Source of the DNA: Sorghum bicolor
Taxonomy: Eukaryota > Streptophyta > Magnoliopsida > Poales > Poaceae
Length of the DNA stretch: 64,000 nucleotides
Reading direction: 5' to 3'
Assembly: GCF_000003195.3 (NCBI RefSeq)
Contig: NC_012876.2
Location: forward strand, 63,234,407 to 63,298,406
The translations under genes were made by a program, and so were the position numbers. The notes beneath the pieces are model-generated. The model worked only from the letters and a program-made list of their open reading frames with translations, did not search any database and was not told where the DNA came from. Below, one piece after another: positions 1-8,043 of the stretch (within the stretch, counting starts at the first letter, position 1; each line of letters begins with the position of its first letter).

Positions 1-1
1 G

Positions 2-601
2 AAATGGGCACCTAGAGCTAAGAAGCACCTTGACAAGGCAAAGGAAAGGGCTAGGACACATGACATAGAGTGTTTTGACCATGCCACTGGCAAGTACCAC
101 GTCACTGAAAGGGGTGGTACAACGTCAGATGGTGAGATCCGACCATCAAGGAGTTATATTGTTGTCCTGACTGATTTTTCATGTGGATGTGGGAGACCAA
201 GACAGTACCACTCTCCTTGTTCTCACTATATTGCAGCAGCTAGGCATCGCAACTTTGACTACGAGACCAAGATACCATGGGAGTTGAGTGTTGATAGCCT
301 TGTGCTAACTTGGTCGCCCCGTTTTGAGCCTTTCCTAGATGAGGGGCAGTGGCCAGAATACATTGGTCCAAGGTACATTGCAGATCCAGGTGCTCGCTGG
401 AACAAACGTGGAACCAGAAAGCGTACGAGGCATAAGATGGTCATGGACCAGATTTCAGGTAGAACGAGGCGAGGGAGAGCAACCCCGTTTGTTACTGACC
501 CCGAGCAAAATCAATGTGGCAAATGTGGTAGACTTGGACACAACTCGCGTACTTGCCATTGGCCGCTAAGTCAGGTGCACTTAATATTCTATGTACTTTA
601 G
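2..601 (+). CDS. MULE transposase, C-terminal part (SWIM + CCHC zinc knuckle), 5' truncated by window edge
   Basis: The frame starting at base 2 is open from the window edge. It reads into a SWIM zinc finger (CGC, then a CSH about 10 residues later, bases ~182-230), a basic linker, and a CCHC zinc knuckle (CGKCGRLGHNSRTC, bases ~517-558). SWIM plus a CCHC knuckle at the C-terminus is the standard tail of MuDR-type MULE transposases, which cut and join DNA at the element's terminal inverted repeats. The DDE catalytic core lies outside the window. The frame stops at 599-601. A GT donor at 574 could instead splice the transcript onto the exon at 739, so the last residues are uncertain. No frameshift or premature stop is seen in this part. 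Confidence 0.85.
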   Translation, partial: KWAPRAKKHLDKAKERARTHDIECFDHATGKYHVTERGGTTSDGEIRPSRSYIVVLTDFSCGCGRPRQYHSPCSHYIAAARHRNFDYETKIPWELSVDSLVLTWSPRFEPFLDEGQWPEYIGPRYIADPGARWNKRGTRKRTRHKMVMDQISGRTRRGRATPFVTDPEQNQCGKCGRLGHNSRTCHWPLSQVHLIFYVL

Positions 602-739
602 TTGTTAAATACTTTCATATACAACTTACTTTTTGGCAGACATACATGTTCTAGTGCTCCTTTGTTTAATATAATGACATTGTAATGTATTATTTTTTTC
701 TGCTTAATTACTAACTAATGGATCAAATTTGTTTATAGG

Positions 740-3700
740 ATGGAGCAGTTCTACCTCCTGGATCCATACTACGAGGTGAAGCACCGAGGACGACTCACTG
801 CCGAGGGGGCGGTACTTACTTTGATCTTTGCTTTTCATTTATTATTAATTTGTGTACTTATGCATTAAATAACTTGATTGTATGGTTGCAGGAACTACCC
901 CCGCTTCGACCTCGAACGCATGACAAGTTCGAGGAGATGCGGTATGACGACAGGTACACACCTCTGCTGCAGAGGGCTGGCCTGGATGTCATATCGTATC
1001 AGGTTCGTCGTGGGTTGCCTCCAATTAACCCCGCGGCGATCACAGCTTTGGTTGACACGTGCACCATTTATCTATAGTAATCGTATGTTTTTTTGAACAA
1101 ACTTTATCTATCTTTCTGAAAACCCTAACAACAATGTTCTTTAAATTGTAGGTGGAGGCCAGAAACTCATAGTTTCCACCTACCTTGTGGAGAGATGACT
1201 GTTACACTCCAGGACACTCAGAAGATCCTGGGTTTGAGTGTTAGAGGTCGTCCAGTTATCGGACACTGCAGGCCCGATGGTTGGAGGGCCAGAGTTGAGG
1301 CCTTCCTTGGAAGACCACTTCCTCCGGAGGCACCGACGCAGCGCACCACTGGGGTACCAATTGCTTGGCTTAGGCAGAGCTTTGGTAATTGTCCGGCACA
1401 TGCGGACCAGGAGACAGTTGCCTACTACTGTAGAGCTTGGATCTTGCACCTATTTGGGTGTGTTCTTTTCTCTGACGCGACAGGGGACACTGCATCGTGG
1501 ATGTACCTCCCGTGCCTCACTGATTGGGACACCACAGGTACTTTTCCCTTACACAGTTATTATTAATTTGGTTACTTATGTTTACGTATGCATTGATTAA
1601 ATTGATTGCAACGGTTTCAGGTACTTACAGCTGGGCTTCGGGAGTGCTGGCTTACTTATACCGTAGCCTTTGTGAGGCGTGTCGTCGGACCGCAAGTAGT
1701 TCTTCCGTTGGTGGTTGTGTTTACCTACTGCAGCTTTGGATGTGGGCTCGTCTTCCAGTTGGACGGCCCATAGTTGACGCTCCTCGGGAATGGTTTGCAG
1801 TGGGCAACCCTCGTCACCGTCCGACGTTTGCCCATCTTTGGGACCAGGCGAAAGTCGCCTTCAGCAGGACTTCACGTGCGTACGTACAGTATGCCAATGA
1901 GCTCGACACGCTTAGGCCCTCCATGGTGAGTAAAATGCAGTAGTTCTTGTTTATTGTATGCTCGATAGTTTGTCTAACTTGCCATATACATGTCTTATGT
2001 TTGCAGGTGAATTGGGAGCCGTACACGGCGAATGATGCGCTGCATCTTAGAGTAAGCAGCATGTGTAGCGAGGATGAAGACTTGTACTTGATGATCTGCC
2101 CTCTGATTTGCTTCTATGCTGTTGAGTGGCACCTTCCAAATCGAGTAGCCCGCCAATTTGGCTTGTGCCAGCAATGGCCTGTCCCTCCATTTGATACTTC
2201 CGTGGAGCTGCACAAGTAAGTCATTTTGGTAATTTATTCCATGCATTTGATAGATATGTTGACTGCAATTTATTCAAAGTTCAATATTTATTCAAAGTTC
2301 AATACTATTCATGTTGCAATTTATTCCATGCACAAGTAAGTCATTCAAAGTTCATTACCCCCTATATGCATGTTGGTACTTTTTACATGCTTGCTGAAAT
2401 TTATATAAATGTTGCTGAAATTTACATGCTTAGTGTCTATCCATGCTTGCTGAAATTTATAAATGTGCTATTGCAGATCCATGCTTGCTGAAATTTATTA
2501 CCCCCTATATGCATGTTGGTACTTTTTACATGCTTGCTGAAATTTATATAAATGTTGCTGAAATTTACATGCTTAGTGCCTATCCATGCTTGTTGAAATT
2601 TATAAATGTGCTATTGCAGATCCATGCTTGCTGAAATTTATATCCTTAGTCATTTCCATCGTATTTGAAGTGTGCTACTACAACCTACTTGCTGAAATTT
2701 ATTTCATACCACCTATATTCATGTTGCTAGTTCAATATTTTTAACCCCGTACTGAGTTTTAGAATCAATGTTGTTAAATCTGTGTTATTATTTTTATCTA
2801 ATATTTAATTTTAGGATTGATCGTCAGAAGCAAAAGAAGACACTTGAGTTTCAAACGTTGCATCGTCAGTACATAGAGGTGTGGGACCAGTTTCATGACA
2901 ACCTCTACGAAAATGAGCAACCACATACCAACTACAATTTTCGTGCATACCTTACTTGGTACCTAGGTGTTACACGAACAAGGTTGAAAATTCAGTGGAC
3001 CCAAGCAGGTTATGCGTACCTTGAATCATCTGAGGATGAGGACACTTCCTATGACCTAGCAGCACGACAAGGGACACTTATCGAGGCAGCACCTGTCTTG
3101 GACCGAGTGGTACATGTCCTTTCCACTATACAATTGTACGATTGTTGTCCTTTCCACTTTATAAATTGCACCTATATAAACTATTACATGTCTTATCTTA
3201 TAGGGCAACGCAATAAAGCAATCTGTACTTGATATCGAACGGTTTCCAAGAACAGGTGTGGACGAGCACACACTAAACAACTTTCTTGGAGTAAGTACTT
3301 GACATCGAATTTATCTAAGAACAAGTATTACGACCCTCATTTATCATATATCTAACAATATGAATTTTAATCTTTGCATAATAGAGACTAGCACGTAGGC
3401 TTAGGCGTGCTGCAGCTCGGTGCGGTTGCGGTACTAGTGCTGCGATGAATGTGCATGTGCCACAGGAACGACAATGCAACACACCTGTTGTGCATGGTAC
3501 ATCTTCTTTGGGAGGTATAATTTTATTAAATTTGTTGTTTATTTGAACTGAGCATTTTTCATGGTATGAGATAATGAATTAAGTGCACACATAATTTGAA
3601 CAATGTTTATAGGATCTGGAGGACAGAGCTCGTCTCGACTAACTATGGACACTTTTCAAAGCGATGATGATGAGGACGAAGAGGGGGTGGCCGAGGAGCG

Positions 3701-3854
3701 TGACTATGACGAGCTTGGGTTATCTCAGCTTCCTGATGCTCCTTCTACTCAGCCTACGCAGGTTGCAAGAAGGCGACGTCGTTCGCCTTGTAGGTACACT
3801 CCAGGCACCGATGCTCTTGGTCACAAGGGTAAGGGTAAGACTAGGAGGAAGTGA
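740..3854 (+). CDS. plant mobile domain (PMD) protein, MULE-borne, nine exons, ~630 aa
   Basis: Exons by splice consensus and frame: 740-811, 892-1058, 1152-1537, 1621-1925, 2007-2215, 2815-3109, 3204-3290, 3385-3514, 3613-3854. The sum is 1893 nt, 630 codons plus stop, with no internal stop. The protein opens MEQFYLLDPYYEVKHRGRL. The PMD core follows (LPPLRPRTHD, then WRPETHSFHLPCGEMTVT, GRPVIGHCRPDGWRARVEAF, CRAWILHLFGCVLF, VARQFG), giving the classic aminotransferase-like PMD fold over about residues 25-430. The C-terminus has an acidic stretch (SDDDEDEEG) and a basic tail (RRRRRSP, KGKGKTRRK) that looks like a nuclear signal. PMD proteins such as Arabidopsis MAIN and MAIL1 act in silencing and genome stability. 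Transposon-borne PMDs have no settled role. The start is chosen because it follows a splice acceptor and matches the usual N-terminus of this family. A fusion transcript with the upstream transposase is possible. Confidence 0.8.
2216..2814 (+). repeat. intron of the PMD gene with a 143-bp tandem duplication
   Basis: This 599-bp intron holds two nearly identical copies of a 143-bp unit, 2354-2496 and 2497-~2640. Each is built from repeats of the short motif TGCTGAAATTTA. The stretch around the splice donor (CAAGTAAGTCATT, 2213) is also copied at 2333, so the intron carries a second donor-like sequence. It is AT-rich with no coding potential. Confidence 0.75.
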
Positions 3855-4504
3855 GGATGACTTCTGTGCTAACACCATGGTAGCAGCTTAGAATTGATGG
3901 CATAACTTCTGTTATTTTGCATGTATCGACACTGTGAACTTTGTGGACTATTTGTACTATATGAGACTGTATGGTCTCTGTGGACTATCTGAACTATCAT
4001 TCCTGATGGCGTATGTGCTTGTGTTGTGATATTTGGATGAATCAATGTTTGTATTGTACTGTGATGTCTATTTATAACTGTGGATGTACCAAAAACAGGG
4101 GAAACTCTTGCAAATTTTTTCCATGAATTATTCAATGTAGTGCACATATTCTGTGGTCCATTCCTATTGGTTTTCGCAGTGTAGGCTTTTCAGAAACAGT
4201 GAACCAATATGGCTTTTCATTGAATCATCACATCCGAAACAGTGAACAAATCTAGCCTTTTCAGATGACAATCCAAATAGACTTTTCAGTTTTCAACTAG
4301 CCTTTTCAGTAATCGAATCTAGGCTTTTTAGATGACAATCCAAATAGACTTTTCAGTTTTCAACTAGGCTTTTCAATAATCGAATCTAGGCTTTTCAGGT
4401 GCATTTATTATATACTACAACGGCTACCAACTATTGGGTTCCTATATATATACGCAGTGGTGAGAGCGTTGCTACTCACTTGAGATTGTTCAGTTCAAGT
4501 AAAA
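3855..4504 (+). promoter_or_regulatory. intergenic region and putative promoter of the GRF gene, with 67-bp repeats
   Basis: After the PMD stop comes an AT-rich tail. A repetitive block with CTTTTCAG motifs runs ~4180-4400. Within it a 67-bp unit occurs twice, starting near 4263 and 4330 (shared AGATGACAATCCAAATAGAC). A TATA-like sequence (CTATATATATACG, ~4442-4454) lies about 50 bp upstream of the ATG at 4505, so this is probably the promoter of that gene. Confidence 0.5.
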
Positions 4505-5182
4505 ATGTCTGAAGGGTCGTCTAGAGGGAAGGGAAAGGGAAAGGCGGCGATGAAGGGTAATCCCTTTCTTTGGGAGGGTCCTCTTGGTCCTAAAGACTTT
4601 GAGGAAGCAATTTATGATAGGTTCCCCCTTGAGAGCAAACATGATTTTACTAAAGAGGCACCACTGAGGGCATATGATGACCGAAAAGAAGAGTGGCCAA
4701 AATGTATGCATGGTGAGGATTGTTTGGTGCAGATGTACACAGAGGGGATAGATGGAGGGCGTCGTTTCTTCAAATGTCCACGAGCATGGGTAAGTCATAT
4801 TACTAATTCAACCTTCAATAAGATACTCTCTTGTGCTAAAGCTACATACTTATTGCAGTCATCCTTGTCAAAAGAGAACTGTGGCTTCACCAGATGGGTC
4901 GATCCTAGACCTATTCATCCCCATGCAGAGTACATCTACTACCTGCAGGACCGTATCTTTGATTTAGAAACGGAAGTTAGCTGTAGTTACAAGGACGACG
5001 AAGAGGACGACAACAGCAATGCTACTGGCTCCCAAAACACAATATGCAATGATCCATACTGCACATGCCCTAATCACAAGAACAAGGACCCTCCTTCACC
5101 ACCACCCCCACCACCACCACCAACAACGGGAGGATACTATGGAGAAGGGGCAACACAGTTTGCTATGTGGCCACACTACTAG
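4505..5182 (+). CDS. GRF-type zinc-finger protein of the transposon (202 aa spliced, 225 aa if intron retained)
   Basis: The start MSEGSSRGKGKGK lies below a TATA-like box. A Cys cluster spans residues 67-103 when spliced: C67, C73, C91 and C103, with GRRFFKCP before C91 and CGFTRWVDP after C103. This is the pattern of a GRF zinc finger (CxxG..RxFxxC..CxFxxWxD), known to bind single-stranded DNA or RNA in other proteins. A 69-nt intron with good borders (GTAAGT..TTGCAG, 4790-4858) interrupts the finger between C91 and C103. It is in phase and has no stop, so an unspliced mRNA would also be translated. After the finger come a predicted helix, an acidic stretch (DDEEDDN), a second Cys-rich spot and a poly-proline tail. 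The function in transposition is unknown. It is not an expected host gene given its position between MULE genes. Confidence 0.7.
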   Translation: MSEGSSRGKGKGKAAMKGNPFLWEGPLGPKDFEEAIYDRFPLESKHDFTKEAPLRAYDDRKEEWPKCMHGEDCLVQMYTEGIDGGRRFFKCPRAWVSHITNSTFNKILSCAKATYLLQSSLSKENCGFTRWVDPRPIHPHAEYIYYLQDRIFDLETEVSCSYKDDEEDDNSNATGSQNTICNDPYCTCPNHKNKDPPSPPPPPPPPTTGGYYGEGATQFAMWPHY

Positions 5183-5236
5183 GTAGAACTGAACTAATTC
5201 ACAGGCCACATCCATATGTTTGTTGTTTGGTTTAAT

Positions 5237-5409
5237 CACCTAAGGCATGTTAGGGTTAGTCGAAAGAACTATGTACCTTTGTGTGGTATATGTTCTCACA
5301 TGCCATTCCCTGTGCTTGTTAATTGCTTGAATTACCTAAGGCATGTTAGGTTTAGTCTCGGACCTCTGCACCCTTGTTTGGTGCATGTTTTGACATGCCA
5401 TTCAATGTG
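5237..5409. repeat. ~97-bp imperfect direct repeat between the two GRF genes
   Basis: The phrase CACCTAAGGCATGTTAGG near 5237 recurs as TACCTAAGGCATGTTAGG near 5334. Both copies are followed by related sequence ending ACATGCCATTC. The repeat lies in the 3' region of the plus-strand GRF gene. The rest of 5183-5627 is AT-rich with nothing else recognisable. Confidence 0.6.
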
Positions 5410-5627
5410 ATGTGTGCTACTAGTTATGCAATATACTAGTTCGTTAACTTCTATTTCAACTAATTATCCTCATTTCATTGCCTATGCAATACTCAAATAA
5501 AAATATTGTCTACTAATAATGAAACCAAATTAAAATTGCTAAAGTGCATTACATAACAACAAATTGAAAAGTCCAACACAAAACAATATTGTCCATGAAC
5601 CAAACAAAGAACAAGAAGGTAATGTAA

Positions 5628-6355
5628 CTACTGAGTGCAACGAGGCCACTTTCCCTTCCTCTGGGCATCTGGATTCTCATCCATCGCTGCCTTCGCTCGG
5701 CGCACACGCTCAAGCTTCTTTTCCCTCTCCTCCCGAGCCGCAGCAACACGTCTTCTTTCCTCCTCTTCCTTGTGCTCCCTCTTTTGAGCCTCCTCTTTAC
5801 GTCTCTTCTCTAATATCTCTGCACGCTCTGCATCCCACTCCTTTAGGCCTTGTAGAAGCCGCTTGTCGGACTCCTTAACCTCAGTGTCGATCCACTGCTC
5901 AAAATCACACAATGGTGGAGGGGTCTGCAACAAATATATTTGTTCAAAAAATTAAATCATGCTTCATAGGACACAAATTAATAAGTGCACAATAGAAAAA
6001 ATAACTTACAATAAAGTTACTGCGGCGTTGTTTTGGCGTAGGCTCCCAGGCAAAATTCGAACACATCCAATACCTCTGCCGATAGGTTTCCTCGTCTTCC
6101 GAAATTTCTACCTTGCAAGGATCACCACAAAAGCACATAGGTACTGGAACACCGCTAGGAAGCGGCTTGTGGATGTACGGACTCCCGGTCGTCCGGCCAT
6201 AACTACAGTTCAAATAATTCAATTCTAAGAAGTCATAGCAAATAACGATTGAACCGAAAACTACAATTTACCAAATGATAAATAATAACGAATGAAATTT
6301 ATCGAAACATGTCGAAAGGTTACCTTGGTTTGCTACTTTTTCCACGACGTGGCAT
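5628..6355 (-). CDS. GRF-type zinc-finger protein with charged coiled-coil tail, 173 aa, three exons
   Basis: Exons on the minus strand: 6355-6324, 6202-6010, 5924-5628 (32+193+297 nt = 173 codons plus stop). The protein starts MPRRGKSSKPSYGRTTGSP. A GRF zinc finger follows with C34, C36, C40, C58 and C81 (CFCGDPC, RYWMCSN, then LCDFEQWID), split by the second intron. Residues ~90-160 are an Arg/Glu/Lys-rich helix (KRRKEEAQKREHKEEEERRR) that should form a coiled coil. The gene is convergent with the plus-strand GRF gene and reads from the right end of the element inward, the arrangement expected for a second transposon-encoded protein such as MuDR mudrB. It shows no obvious similarity to mudrB itself. 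The role is unknown; nucleic-acid binding and self-association are inferred from the domains. Confidence 0.75.
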
Positions 6356-6499
6356 TCTACGATTGCATAAGAAAAATATTAATCATCCATTCAAAAAACT
6401 ATAAATGGTTTATCTAAGTCTACAACATACGTGTAATATAGGTCAAATCAATGAGTCAAAAACTAATATGTGAAAGAGTATACCTGGCTCTTCAAGATC

Positions 6500-6845
6500 T
6501 ATGGAATAAATCAAACTTTTGATGGTCCAAATATTGAATCCAAATTCGTGCTCGGTTTTTGGAGAGAAAGAGCCGAGAGGGGAGATGAAAATATGAACTG
6601 CGTCCACAGGTAGCGAAGGGCGTCGGCCGGTTTGTAGTAGGGAGCTCGGCGCCGTGATCTGTGGCGCCGAGCTCCCTGCCACGTCAGATCCACGTCAGAA
6701 GGCAGCCAGGGACCTCGACGCCACGTGATACCTCGACGCCATGATTCATGGCGCCGACCCCCTGGGTCTATTTCTGCATTTAAGTTTTCCAGGGATCCAA
6801 TTGTGAACTTTTTTCAAAAAAAAAGGCCAAATTGTAAAAAATTAG
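6500..6845. mobile_element. putative right terminal region of the MULE, with GGCGCC palindromes
   Basis: An inverted repeat pairs 6639-6653 with 6663-6677 (AGGGAGCTCGGCGCC, 9-nt loop). A second near-palindrome around CGCCATGATTCATGGCG lies at ~6735-6751. CACGTCAG is repeated directly at ~6678 and ~6690. The block ends in an A-rich stretch near 6845. The other end of the element is not in the window, so the terminal-repeat status is inferred. Confidence 0.4.
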
Positions 6846-7697
6846 GCCGGCCTGTAGAGGGACTTCACAGCATCAGCCAGCTGACTAAGCTAGCCGATCG
6901 AGTGCTGGCTGATGCCCACCTACTACCGCGTACCGCGCGTCACGACGCCCCCGTGAGAATCAGCGCCGCGCGTCGCAGGCTCGAGCTCGCCGTCGCCGGT
7001 CGCCAAGTCAGGGGACGGGGTCACAGACTCACGGGGTGGTGTAGCACTTTCGTTTTTATTTGATAAATATTGTCCAAACATGAAGTAGCTAGGTTCAAAA
7101 GATTCATCTCATAAATTATAGGTAAACAGTGTAATTAGTTTTTATTTTCGTTTATATTTAATGCTCTATGCATGCGACCAAAGATTTAATGTGACGGAAA
7201 ATTTTGAAAATTTTTCGAACTAAACAAGGCCTGAGTCAGGGTAGGGTTGAGACAATGATGAGCTAAATGGCTAGGCCGTTAAATGGCTAATGGACCGGGA
7301 TGTTTTCAATTTTACACATTTTCTATGAGCTAGGATATTTCGGGTTATTTCGGTTAACCGAGGTCTAGAACCAAAATAACCGTACTAAATTTGGTTCATG
7401 AGAAGTTGAACGGAATAGAAACCTAAACCGATCGGTTCAATTTCAATTTCCGGTTCTTTTAGTTTGGTTTCGATTTCCGATTCTTTTAGTTCGGTTTTGG
7501 TTATTCAGTTTTTCGTGCCCAGAGTCGTACCACTAGACAAAGAAACGGACAAAGCGAGGCCGTGGGACGGGGAGGGTGCACTGGCAGCTGGTAAAACGAA
7601 ATCTTACGGGCCCCGGCCGGCGTCGCGTGAGGACACTCTGCAGAGATTCTCGAGGGGAGGGATTCCGGTCACGACTGCGACGAGGTGAGCTCCCGGT
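6846..7697. other. intergenic, MITE fragment plus GGTTCGGTTT-like low-complexity repeat
   Basis: 7038-7231 is a 5'-truncated copy of the GGCCTTGTTTAG MITE family ending AACTAAACAAGGCC. 7330-7520 is rich in repeated CGGTT/GGTTT motifs typical of grass intergenic DNA. 6850-7035 and 7560-7690 are GC-rich with no coding support. Confidence 0.6.
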
Positions 7698-8043
7698 AGG
7701 CCCTGTTTAGATTGGAGATGAAAATTTTTTGGTTGTCACATCGGATGTGTCGGAAGGATGTCGGGAGGGGTTTTTAAAAACTAATAAAAAACAAATTACA
7801 TAGCTCATCTGGAAACTGCAAGACAAATCTATTAAGCATAATTAATCTATCATTAGCACATGTGGATTACTGTAGCACTTAAGGCTAATCATGGACTAAC
7901 TATGCTTAAAAGATTCGTCGCGCGATTTTCAACCAAACTGTGTAATTAGTTTATTTTTTTATTTATATTTAATGTTCTATGCATGTGTCCAAAGATTCGA
8001 TGGGATGGATGAAAAATTTTTATGTGGGAAACTAAACAGGGTC
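7698..8043. mobile_element. MITE, long GGCCCTGTTTAG variant (346 bp)
   Basis: The ends GGCCCTGTTTAG and CTAAACAGGGTC form inverted repeats. The interior shares the family blocks (ATTCGTC, GTGTAATTAGTTT, ATGCATGTGTCCAAAGATTCGATG) plus about 100 bp of extra 5' sequence. The flanks are TA on both sides. Confidence 0.75.

Larger units (their letters stand above)
1..6845. mobile_element. MULE (Mutator-like) transposon carrying PMD and GRF zinc-finger genes, left end outside window
   Basis: Four coding units sit together: a transposase C-terminus (2-601, +), a plant-mobile-domain gene (740-3854, +), a GRF zinc-finger gene (4505-5182, +) and a second GRF zinc-finger gene on the opposite strand (6355-5628, -). 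To their right is a palindrome-rich AT/GC mosaic ending near 6845, which I take as the right terminal region. PMD genes inside Mutator-like transposons are known from plants (the PMD-B/C type). That the two GRF genes belong to the same element is inferred from position and from unrelated host sequence beginning only after ~6845. The left terminal repeat and the 9-bp target duplication expected for MULEs cannot be checked because the left end is cut off. Confidence 0.75.

Noticed and set aside
5564..5878. 104-codon plus-strand Pro/Ser-rich frame
   Set aside because: It is the antisense of the charged coiled-coil exon of the minus-strand GRF gene.
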